This document shows, piece after piece, positions 55,686 to 64,000 of a DNA stretch of 64,000 nucleotides (positions within the stretch are counted from its first letter, which is position 1; each line of letters begins with the position of its first letter). The stretch comes from Symsagittifera roscoffensis. Taxonomy: Eukaryota; Xenacoelomorpha; Acoela; Convolutidae. The stretch is taken from assembly GCF_963678635.1 (NCBI RefSeq), contig NC_087066.1, positions 35,157,152 through 35,221,151 on the forward strand, given 5' to 3'. A program made the position numbers and the translations under genes. A model generated the notes under the pieces. That model was not told the DNA's origin. It made no database searches and was given only the letters and a program-made list of their open reading frames with translations.

Positions 55686-56455
55686 TACAAACTTTCTCTC
55701 CAATTTTAATGGTCGATACAGTTATCAAAAAGCAACTTACGCTAGAAGAGAGGCTAGAACTTTGTTGAACTGTGCAAGAGGCTTCTTGTGATATAATTCT
55801 CTCATCTATTAACAAAGTAGTTTGAGCGTAATTCTTGATCAACTAAAAGAAACTGACCCATTTTGGGGTAGATTTTTAGTTGACAATTTTAGAGAAAAAA
55901 TTACACCATCTTAATTCTGATGAAAGTTTAAGCAACTTTTGTTCTTCTTTATTTTTTGTCTAATCTCAACCCAGTTTGAAGAAAACGAGCTTGAAATTTC
56001 AAAATTTGTTCGTTTTGTCCGGTTAATTAATTAATCAGCACTGTATCTTGGAGTTCTATTAATGATTAGGTCGATTTATTATCAATCAAGTTTCGAAATT
56101 TGCTGCTACCTGATTAGTCGAAAATTTGCCAAATTAATCAATTTATCAATTGACCCCCTTTTTTTCTTGAAAGGAGGCAATTGTTAAGTAGATCCCTAAA
56201 TTTTAACAGGCTTCATTGGGTTTTTTATGTTTTGATGAAACTTTTCGCTTTTACTGAGTATTTAAATCTAAAAAAACTTGTAATTCTCAATTTGAATTGA
56301 GGAATGAAAATTGAGGTCACTTAGTTTTCCATTAACAAAAATAAGATCCGCATTTTTAGAAAACGCTATGATCTCTTCTAATGATTCTCCTCCGAGCTTT
56401 CCAGATTAAGCAAAATATATTCACATTTTTGCCTAAGCCAGTGTTTGTATCATAG
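55686..56455. other. non-coding AT-rich tract
   Basis: Nothing supported. It may include the promoter side of the split gene that starts at 57,105, but no core promoter element stands out. Confidence 0.35.
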
Positions 56456-56458
56456 TTT

Positions 56459-56674
56459 TGGGCTCTTTTTCCTTACCTCCTTACCCCTCCCCCGCCTCAC
56501 ACGAACTTGAATTTTATGGTGTAACGAGTGGTTTTATAAGGTTAATTCTGAAGACCAAAATTAATTGTCATAACCTAATTAGTTCGTGTGTCAATTGTTA
56601 TAACAATCGAACAACAATGTGAACAAAATTTTTACTTGTGAAACTTTGCAAGTGGGGAAAGGAAAAAGAGCCTA
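56459..56674. mobile_element. GGCTCTTTTTCC-ended MITE, copy 1
   Basis: The left end GGGCTCTTTTTCCTTACC and right end (GGGGAAAGGAAAAAGAGCC) are near-exact complements. Inside are GAGTGGTTTTATAAGGTTAA, GAAGACCAAAATTAATTGTC and CAATTGTTATAACAATCG, in the same order as the copy at 59,758. No coding capacity; the target duplication is unclear. Confidence 0.75.
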
Positions 56675-57104
56675 AATTTGCATTGCTAGGTTTTTAGAAT
56701 CCTGAGTTATATTGTGGACCATTACTGACCAGGAAGAAGCTCAATTTTACAGAGAAGAACACTATTTTGAAAACCGATTCAATGCAGACGTTGTTTATCG
56801 CACAAATAAAATAGCACGCTATCTATCAGTGATATTTAATTTTTGATTTGCAACTGCACGTGCGTCTGCCAAAAACACAAAAGTGACGTTTTGTGAACCA
56901 AGTTAACCACAGATTAAGAACCAATTTTTGGCAAACCAATTCAATTCCATATCTAACTCAATTCCACATCCAAAACTAAATTGATTTTTCTTGGCAAACA
57001 TAACTGAGCCTATTTCGTCAGCGCACAAAAATAGCTGCAGGAAACCAATTTGAAAGACTTTAAAACTTGATCATCGTTTGGCTAAATTGGCGGCTGAGAG
57101 AATC

Positions 57105-57197
57105 ATGGCTGGATTTTTCAACCTGACTCAACTGGGATTCCAGAATACAGTGAGGGAGAGGTGCAAAGATGTGAAGGAGGACGCCAAAGTAGACCAG
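57105..57197 (+). CDS. split gene, exon 1 (unidentified small protein)
   Basis: The ATG at 57,105 lies in a good context (GAATCATGG). It opens 31 codons, MAGFFNLTQLGFQNTVRERC then KDVKEDAKVDQ, to a donor CAG/GTGAAC in phase 0. The base composition is about half G+C, against about a third around it. Without splicing, the frame continues 32 codons to a TAA at 57,294-57,296, so a short unspliced product or a longer exon form is a possible alternative. The same-phase acceptor of exon 2 is at 58,862/58,863. I do not recognise the protein; its short Tyr/Pro/Lys-containing style recalls small axonemal microtubule-associated proteins, but that is only an impression. Confidence 0.55.
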
Positions 57198-57296
57198 GTG
57201 AACAGGGCTTACACTTTTCACTCAGCTTACACTAAGTTTGAGGCCCTTTTCCACGATCTTCCACCTTTCAGCTCCACCATTTTAAAGCTAATTTAA

Positions 57297-57620
57297 CGCT
57301 CTCATATAACAAGAAAAAGTTACGCGTTTAGCCATAATAAAACAAAACAAAAACTGGAAAAATAGATAATTTGAAAAGTGGAGAAAGTGGAAAAGAGCTA
57401 TAACTCTTAGAAACCTTAATTTATACGGACACTCGAAGTAGAAAATATTGCTTGTGAGGCTGTAATTTTTGATCTTCAAAGCTGGGAGGTGCACAAAATT
57501 GTTTGTCATGGCCTAATTAGTTTGCATGTCAATTTTCATGAAAATCGGACATTGTGAGCAGTAGCTTTAACTTTAAAAGTTTGCAGGTTAGGGGGAAAAG
57601 AGCCTAAAAGTTAAGTAAAT
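57297..57620. mobile_element. diverged MITE related to the GGCTCTTTTTCC family
   Basis: The first half (GTTACGCGTTTAGCCATAAT to GTGGAAAAGAGCTATAAC) matches the second half of the segment at 59,390-59,602. The second half (GTCATGGCCTAATTAGTTTG to GGGGGAAAAGAGCC) matches the end of the copies at 56,459 and 59,758. It sits in the intron just after the exon 1 frame. Confidence 0.5.
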
Positions 57621-58600
57621 TATTGATTCAATCATTACGCCGCAACAATCTGAAAGAAACACAGGTAGAATTTGGGTTTTTTCATTTTCTTATCCTCTCG
57701 TAAAATTACAATATCAAATTGATCAAAGTTGTTCATACGAAAATTTATATTTAAGAAAAAAAAAACGTTCTACTCTCTCGTTAATTTGCTCGCCACATCA
57801 TTTTGCAAATAAGAATATCAAAAATTTTAAATCAGCTTCCGTAATTCAAATTTAAACGGAGCAACTGGAACAAATTAAATGGAGCAACTGGAAAAGAGCC
57901 AAAAAATTAAGTTGGGGACAATTTATTCACAAGGATAGGAGCAACACGCCAGCTGTTCAGCTCTTCATTGAGAACAACTGTCGGGCACCAGCTTAAGAGA
58001 AGAGAAACATGCGTTTTTTGGTTATTTTTCTGGGCTGGGTAATGTTGCTTCACCCTCAGAAAACAAGCATGGATGAAGGCAAGCACTGAGCATTCGACCT
58101 TTCGATTAATTTGGGGAGACGTGCCAGTTCACCACGGCTCCTTATTAAACTAATTCTTTTAAAACAGTGTGCAAAAAATACAGCATACAAAGGCACTGCA
58201 TCAAAATTGCTTGACCAGGCTGCAAAAAGCTACTCTCTGGGATAAGATAACTATTACATTTAGATAACGACCAAAACATATCACTCAGCTGGACAATAAC
58301 TATAGTAGAATTGGTTTTGAGAAACCGAAACACCTTGGAATTGGTCAACTGGAAACATTTCAATTTTACTTGCTAAAGGGTTATTTGACATCAAGAAATT
58401 GAAATAATTCACTGTTTTACTTGAAAGAGACTTTTCCACAATTTTTGTCTGACAACGATAAAAAATAATTATGCGATTGAGTCGAATTGCGTTTTTCTCC
58501 TATTGCAAATGGTGAGTTTTGTTGAAAAATTGGTTTTTTTAAGTTGAGACAAATAAATTTCATGAATTGCTTTGATTCCGAACTCAGTAACTTTCGACGA
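57621..58600. other. intron 1 sequence, no further gene
   Basis: An isolated GGAGCAACTGGAAAAGAGCC end of the MITE family occurs near 57,882-57,901. Otherwise nothing is supported. A 72-codon minus-strand frame at 58,145-58,363 has no motif. Confidence 0.4.
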
Positions 58601-58601
58601 A

Positions 58602-58770
58602 TTTATGTAGTGCCTATAATTTCATATGGTCTCCTTGTCTATGATAGCACGATTATAAAATTCTGGAAAAAAATCCAGAAAGGATTCTAAATCCCAATTT
58701 TTTCAAACGATTTTTATATTCGTGCTATCATAGACAAGGAGACCATATGAAATTATAGGCACTACATAAA
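58602..58770. repeat. perfect 51 bp inverted repeat (hairpin) in intron 1
   Basis: The left arm 58,602-58,652 (starting TTTATGTAGTGCCTATAATT) is the exact complement of 58,720-58,770. The 67-base loop holds a second small hairpin, TTCTGGAAAAAAATCCAGAA, at 58,661-58,680. The arms lack the family marks of the other repeats in the window. It lies about 90 bases before the exon 2 acceptor. Confidence 0.95.
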
Positions 58771-58862
58771 CCAAATAGAACCTGAATTAAAAAATCTTTT
58801 CTTGAAAAAACTACCCTCCCCCTATAACAAACTTTCATTAAACCTAGCTACTTTTTTGGCAG

Positions 58863-59004
58863 GGCCAGCTGAGTATCAAGTACAGCAGTGGTCTGCCTGC
58901 AGTGGCCATCACCCCCGCCAATGAAAAGGTGAAGCCCACTCTGGAAATACACCACGGATCCAAACAGACATACGACAAAATGAGGAGCGAAGTCAGTCCG
59001 TTCG
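58863..59004 (+). CDS. split gene, exon 2
   Basis: The acceptor TTTTTTGGCAG ends at 58,862. The exon encodes GQLSIKYSSGLPAVAITPAN, then EKVKPTLEIHHGSKQTYDKM and RSEVSPF, and ends in phase 1 at a strong donor TTCG/GTCAGT. The other two frames are closed early. If not spliced, the frame runs on to a TGA at about 59,058. The exon joins exon 1 in phase 0 and exon 3 in phase 1, which supports all three as one gene. It is G+C-rich relative to the introns. No domain is recognised. Confidence 0.65.
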
Positions 59005-59389
59005 GTCAGTACAATAAGAACGGATTTTTATTCCAGTTTGATGTTTACCGGGGTTGACTTCCATACGCGAAAAATGCTAGTCATACAATTCCGTAAAGAA
59101 AATTCATGAAAAAAAGCTTGTCAGTTTGTTTTGATATATAAAAATTGTGCAATTTTTGAACTGCTGCTAAATGACAAATGACATTCAACTCTGCTACAAA
59201 TGACATTCAACTGAGATTTTTTCCCTCGACAAATGGGTTTTCTTGGTTAGAATATCCTTGATTATTGTGTTTTTGGACATAAAACAAAAAACGGTTTGCA
59301 AAACTTGAAAAAAAAATCATTTTTCATTGAAAATCCTAGTCATACAACTTTCATGTATGGAAAGTTGTTTATCATGGAGATTTTGGCTT

Positions 59390-59602
59390 TTTTCCAGTTC
59401 CCCTTTTTCAAATTCAATTTTGAAAAGCTTATTTAACGTTGCCATAATGCACTGAAATTTGGCGTGGTGAACAAATCGTCAACTGTGAACAGATTTGTTC
59501 TTCATACTTAACGGCGTAACATCACGCATTTAGCCGTAATAACACGTGAAACAAACATAAAACTTGGTATTTTGAAAGGAGGGAACTGGAAAAGAGCCGA
59601 GA
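59390..59602. mobile_element. diverged MITE of the GGCTCTTTTTCC family
   Basis: It runs from a GGCTTTTTTCCAGTTCCCC end to AGGAGGGAACTGGAAAAGAG with CC after it, which are complementary over about 17 bases. The interior includes ACGCATTTAGCCGTAATAAC, also found at 57,320. Confidence 0.6.
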
Positions 59603-59757
59603 TTTTATATAATTTTCAATACGTATCGAATTATTCAGAGTAATGAACGGAGTGAAAACTTTAATATAGATCTTGGTGATTTTTTTTCAGTAAAATGACT
59701 TTAAATTTGTTCACACTCAAATGCAATTTTTCATGGTTTGGGTTATATATATATTTT

Positions 59758-59962
59758 TTGGCTCTTTTTCCTTCCCCCCCACCTCACACAAACATGAAAT
59801 TTATAGTCTAAGGAGTGGTTTTACAAGGTAAATTATGAAGACCAAATATATTTGTTATGACCTAATCAATCTGCACGTCAAATTTCATGACAATTGGACA
59901 AAGTGAACAGTAATTTCAAATTGAATAATTTGCAGGTGGGGGGAAAAGGAAAAAGAGCCATT
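59758..59962. mobile_element. GGCTCTTTTTCC-ended MITE, best copy (about 205 bp)
   Basis: The left end TTGGCTCTTTTTCCTTCCCC and right end (GGGGGGAAAAGGAAAAAGAG then CC) are complementary over about 25 bases. The interior order matches the 56,459 copy: GTGGTTTTACAAGG, GAAGACCAAATATA, GACCTAATCAATCTGC. Non-coding. Confidence 0.8.
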
Positions 59963-60890
59963 TTTTTCAAATTCAGTGCATTTCCAATATAAAAAGAAAA
60001 GCAAACTCGACCGTCCAAATCACAAAAAACGTGGTCAACTTCTTGTTCCAAAAGTGGATTTAGTTTGCTAGTTTTTAAGCGGAATAAATGATTTACCTAA
60101 TGATCCAGTTTTCGCAAATTGGGTTTATTTTGGAAAAAAAGTGTCAATCATAAAATTTTCTGGAATTCCAAAAAAAAACAAGAGAATTTTTTTAGAAAAC
60201 AGACAGTATTTTTTCCTGTTTTCTTGCGCTCATTGACTGTTTTCCAACTTTCTGTTGCTATGTTATGGAGTCGTTTGACAGTAAGTTTTTTCATAAAAGA
60301 AAGTTCAATAATTCGAGTTTTTGTTCTACCCGGATAAATATTGTGTCATAATAACTAACAAATGTCTACAACCGTTTCACCAAATCACCAAAATGGAGTT
60401 CATCAAATCAATTTTTTGGTTTTTCGACCGATATTTTTTTACTCTCATTATCCAATTCTGACTTTCAAATTAGCCCAAAAAAGGAACAAAAGTGGAGACT
60501 GGCTATCTGAAATGTTTTTAAATGTATTTTTGACGGAAAGAGTTCAGGTTGGAAGAATAGAACAATCAGTTGATTGAGATAATCTTTAGAAAAAAAGGCT
60601 CAAAATTGACAAAAACATTATAACAATGCAAAAACTAAAACACTAGAGCTTTCTGGCTGCTTTTTAGGAAATTATAATGGTTTTTTGGTATAGAAGCACG
60701 ATACCACACTATTTGGTTTACATACAACTATAATAGGGTCAATGTACGGGAGCTTTAACGGCCCAACTTGTGGAGGTCCTGAGAATTTGTTTCAAATTAA
60801 GTTGAAATGGTCTATTGGCTAGAACACATAATTTAAACGTTAGGATTATTTGACTATGTCAATCAATTGCGCCGAGTCTAGAAAACTTAT
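59963..60890. other. intron 2 sequence, no further gene
   Basis: No element is delimited. Frames of 71-72 codons (60,119-60,337 and 60,362-60,577, plus strand) are Phe/Ser/Ile-rich and have no motif. Confidence 0.4.
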
Positions 60891-60899
60891 ATGGGTTTT

Positions 60900-62110
60900 T
60901 CGATTAACAATTGAAATTATTTTGCAGAAAAATTGACCACGAAAGTGATTGTAATTTTTCTTGAATGCATTTTTTTTTGCAAAACACAAGGATATGGTCT
61001 TGTTTTTTTGTATAACGCTGGTCGGTGGATAAATTTTTGGCGTATAAAAAATCTGACAAGATTTTGTTTGCTGATAATTCCAAAGAAAGCGGTCCAGATG
61101 AAATAACTGGATTACGTTGTGTTAAAATTGAAACTGTAAAATTTGAAGAAAATATTCCAACCCATACACAAAATACCATTAGAAATAGCTATGTTTTTGC
61201 AAATAGAGTCTACATCCTCTTTGAAGTTAAACTTGGCGTCCATATAAGTTCTATATAGTTGTTACTATTACGAGTATAAGTTCTATATAGTTGTAACTAT
61301 TACGAGGCGTATTTTAAGTTTCAGGCAAAACAAAAATATCATACGCATACGTTAGCTAAATTAAAAACCTTCCCACTTAGAAGAATTGGTTGATAGTTTG
61401 TTGTTGTAACACCAGTCGTCTAAAGAACAGACGTCAGCTAAAAACTCTCAATTGCTTTGCTTTAGCGGGTAGTCGCAATTAATTAAGTATTGTCAACAAG
61501 GAGGCTAATTTTACTTTTTAGGGCGCTGGTATTAATGTTACTTATGTAAACTAAAAAAAATTGAAAATTCGAACTTTGTGGCACAACACAACTCATTTTA
61601 GGTATACGTGGTTCATTGATTATTTGCAACAAACTGTTTTCTATTAGTTAAATAATATCTCCAAAGAAGACACTTTTTCCTTCTTAGTCCATAAGTATCA
61701 GTTTTTTTGACGGCAAAACGTCTTGGTTGACAAAATCAAAAGCTACGCGTAGATCAATAAAAAGAGCCCATTATTTCCCGATAGTTTTCCGCTCTAGCGT
61801 GTTATTGCAAGAACAATTGAAGTGTTTTGTTATGTAAAGTATTCGCTGATGAATTATTCTCTTCAACATTTCGATAAAGATTGAAAAAATATCGTTTGGG
61901 CAATAGTTGGATGGATCAATTTTAACACCATCTTGATCAAGGCAGTTTTTTTTTTTGTTAGCTTAAATGCATCAAGTAATTATTCCTTATCAATACTCTT
62001 GTAAAAGCAGAGGTTGCTAGACTCTCGCTGATGACTGAAGCTCACGTTCCACGTTCGTAACAGTGTTAGATTTAGAGTCATGATCGGCAAAATTCTTTTA
62101 TTTTAGTTGT
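60900..62110 (-). pseudogene. non-LTR retrotransposon (LINE) reverse transcriptase, broken, in intron 2
   Basis: On the minus strand the order is DPSNYCPNDIFSIFIEMLKR (about 61,920-61,860), then FIDLRVAFDFVNQDVLP (about 61,760-61,710), then CVVPQSSNFQFFLVYISNIN (near 61,600-61,530). After these come LDDWCYNNKLSTNSSKW (near 61,420) and YMDAKFNFKEDVDSICKNIA (near 61,250). This is the usual run of LINE reverse transcriptase palm, thumb and C-terminal blocks. The catalytic Asp pair region is not readable, and stops and frameshifts are frequent. It lies antisense to the split gene. An overlapping plus-strand frame (61,025-61,258) is a shadow. Confidence 0.75.
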
Positions 62111-62467
62111 TTTAAAATTTTTGAAATTTCATCTCCTTCAATTTGTTCTAGTACACCGGTGAAGCCGGTGTTGTTGATAGAAATTGTGGTGGATTGGGAA
62201 ATTGACCAAAATTAAAGTTTTGGTCTAATGGAAACAAGAAAGAAGTCTTTCAATTTGTCACCTTTGATTTGAACTTCCAGTATTTTATTTCCACCTAAAA
62301 GTCTGTTGAACCCACCAATTTTATACACGTTTTTCTGTGTTTTCCGGGAAATTTTCAAGTGGCAACCGCATATGGTCTTTGAATAGCACGCAAAGAGTAT
62401 CTGACATTGTAACAAAATTGAATGAATTGTATTGTTATACCCAGTTTGTGTTTTTGTGTTGCTTTAG
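62111..62467. other. end of intron 2
   Basis: There is a pyrimidine-containing approach (GTGTTTTTGTGTTGCTTTAG) to the exon 3 acceptor. A small palindrome ACACCGGTGAAGCCGGTGTT is at 62,153-62,172. Nothing else is supported. Confidence 0.4.
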
Positions 62468-62609
62468 ACCCCAATGACATGTACAAGGAACCGCAGAGTG
62501 TGGCGATGGAGCACGGATGGAAGACGGAACAGGTGCCCCTGGAATCTATCCAGCCCCCCAACTGGTACAAGGGGCCACACTTCCCTTCGGTGGAGAGCGA
62601 AATGACCAA
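62468..62609 (+). CDS. split gene, exon 3
   Basis: The acceptor TTGCTTTAG ends at 62,467. Two bases complete the codon begun in exon 2 (Asp). The exon then encodes PNDMYKEPQSVAMEHGWKTE, QVPLESIQPPNWYKGPHFPS and VESEMT, and ends in phase 2 at a consensus donor ACCAA/GTAAGTG. It is over 50 percent G+C in a very AT-rich setting, with no stop in this frame. Tyr-Lys-x-Pro and Gly-Trp phrases with Pro-rich spacing give it the look of an extended, microtubule-binding type peptide, but I cannot assign a family. At least one more exon should follow. Confidence 0.7.
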
Positions 62610-63285
62610 GTAAGTGTTTCTATACTGGTATGTTTTTCAACTGAAACCGTTTCATATAGATGCCGCTTCTTAGGATTCTGAAGCGAGAAGGGAGAAAAAA
62701 TGAAATCAGTACCATTTGGAAATAAAATCCACAAACTCAAAAATTTTAGCTTTGTGAATGAGAGAAATAAATGCCCATACAAAGCTAAAAACTTGATCTA
62801 ATATATTTATTTACAGTAATAAATGGCATTAATGATAATATGCTGCTGCAGAATCAGATCGCGAATTAATCAACTTACGGTATAATGGGTTGTGTGACTG
62901 GCGCAGAAAAAGAAGTCTAATAAAAGGAGGAGATTATTATTTTTAAAATTATCCATGTTTCTAGCTATTAATTAAGTCGACTTATCTACTTGATGAAAAA
63001 TGAAAAGCCTACCAGCAGTGTCAAGGATTTATCTTGAACTGCTGTCTGGTTCTTGATTTAGACTTAATAGATTTACCTCACTTAATTTTGCAAGTTGGGA
63101 AATATTTCATTATATTAAATCAACAAGCAGGGATCAATAAGGACCTCGAACCACCCAGCGAACTAATTAATTCACTGAGAGAGGAGACAAAACCTCCTTT
63201 ACTATCATTATACCTCTCAAAAATCGATTTCGCATGAAGACAAACTAGTGCCTCTCACCCAACAATAGCGCAATTCAATTAACTG
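62610..63285. other. start of intron 3 or downstream sequence
   Basis: I looked for a further exon in the required phase and found none with both good composition and an acceptor. A 67-codon frame at 63,034-63,237 is Leu/Ile-rich and AT-rich, unlike the three exons. Confidence 0.4.
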
Positions 63286-63289
63286 ATGG

Positions 63290-63627
63290 ACAAAGGCTTG
63301 CGCAGAAACTTTTCCAGGGGGGGGGCGGCTTTTCGAAAAATTTTGCGTACCTTTTTTTAGGTCGATCAATTTGATTTTCCGAGCTATCCGAAAGTACTAT
63401 AAGGACCATTGTATTTTTCAGCGCGCGCTCCTCCCTCAAAGTTAGCTATATTGGCGCCCAAGGCAAGGCGCCTTTAGAAAAACTTTGTGGTTGGTCAACC
63501 AAAAATGGATGTCGTAGAATTATACCAAAGGGGGGTCTTTGGAAAATTTAGCTAGCATAACTGAGGGGGAATGGAGCGGTAACCACCCCCCCCCCACCGC
63601 CGCCTTATCCCCCTCAGCACGCTACTG
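63290..63627 (+). mobile_element. hAT-like miniature element
   Basis: The interior follows the family order: TTTTTTTAGGTCGATCAATT, GATTTTCCGAGCTATCCGAA, TTCAGCGCGCGCTCCTCCCT, ATATTGGCGCCCAAGGC. It ends with CCCCCTCAGCACGCTACTG, the complement of CAGTAGCGTGCTGAGG. The left end (GCGCAGAAACTTTTCCAGG) has lost the first bases of the terminal repeat. No target duplication is seen. Confidence 0.6.
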
Positions 63628-64000
63628 TTCATGGATAGAATGAAGAGCTTACCATTTATTCTGCAGACTTGTACTAATGAAAATATAATTAGCAATGCTT
63701 CTAGAGGTGTTCAAAAAGACTAGAGATAAGTCTGTGGCAACTTGACAACACGTAACGGACACGATCGCAACAAGTCTAATAATTGTCCGCCAAAAGCTAG
63801 TCAAAGTGGCCCTGGCAAAAAGGAAATTGGAAGTAGAATTCATTTTGTTTGTATCTTTTCTCAAATGGGCATGAACACGCCCGTTTAGGTTTGGTTTCAT
63901 GAATGCATTGGAGCTATATAAAAATGAGGTGTGCAAAAAATTTGCATATTAAAAGGAGTAAACTTAATGCAAAACGACAGAAGAGAAACCTTTCTGTGCT
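63628..64000. other. non-coding tract to window end
   Basis: A 95-codon minus-strand frame (63,649-63,936) shows no motif or splice logic. Nothing else is recognised. Confidence 0.35.

Noticed and set aside
61025-61258. 77-codon plus-strand frame with coding-like composition
   Set aside because: The minus strand in the same place carries LINE reverse transcriptase C-terminal blocks in order with those further along, so the plus frame is a shadow.

Overview
This is an AT-rich, gene-poor stretch of an animal nuclear genome. Two BEL/Pao LTR retrotransposons are present, a superfamily known only from metazoans. There are also decayed non-LTR (LINE) reverse transcriptases, hAT-like miniature elements, and one plausible split gene with GT-AG introns and exons more GC-rich than their surroundings. 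Nothing looks bacterial or organellar. I cannot name the phylum; a non-vertebrate with a repeat-laden, strongly A+T genome fits best. Most open frames over 60 codons are chance frames in AT-rich DNA or fragments of dead mobile elements.

Layout. 1-2.1 kb: a possible spliced 3' gene end and a reversed LTR-like fragment. 3.9-7.2 kb: copies of a roughly 450-550 bp dispersed repeat (called R1 here) around a composite fold-back of hAT-like ends. 9.1-16.7 kb: two near-identical 1.07 kb LTR-like repeats side by side, followed by a minus-strand BEL/Pao body (pol then gag when read left to right), all inactive. 18.5-20.5 kb: more R1 and a hAT relic. 22.6-24.1 kb: unidentified coding-like minus-strand relic. 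24.2-26.5 kb: a 1.1 kb tandem duplication. 27.5-28.1 kb: cluster of AGATCT-centred palindromes. 30.7-33.0 kb: plus-strand LINE pseudogene. 35.4-35.9 kb: cluster of GAGCGGTTT-type motifs. 36-40.1 kb: R1 arrays. 40.3-47.0 kb: plus-strand BEL/Pao element with both LTRs, an internal deletion joining reverse transcriptase to integrase, and a mosaic internal duplication. 47.18-47.61 kb: a complete hAT-type MITE with an 8 bp target duplication. 48.9-51.5 kb: a degenerate satellite of about 165 bp period. 51.5-52.8 kb: a coding-like minus-strand pseudogene interrupted by a hAT relic. 53.8-55.7 kb: second dispersed repeat (R2).

57.1-62.6 kb holds the only convincing host gene: three plus-strand exons whose splice phases agree (0, then 1, then 2), encoding the start and middle of a small protein I do not recognise. 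Its introns hold a family of GGCTCTTTTTCC-ended MITEs, a 51 bp perfect inverted repeat and a minus-strand LINE relic. The last exon probably lies beyond position 62,611, perhaps outside the window.

The most unusual signals are the R1 family with its GC-rich hairpin core, the LTR hairpin with compensatory changes between copies, the intronic perfect inverted repeat, and the palindromic motif clusters at 27.5 and 35.4 kb. Percentages and periods are by eye; no search was run.
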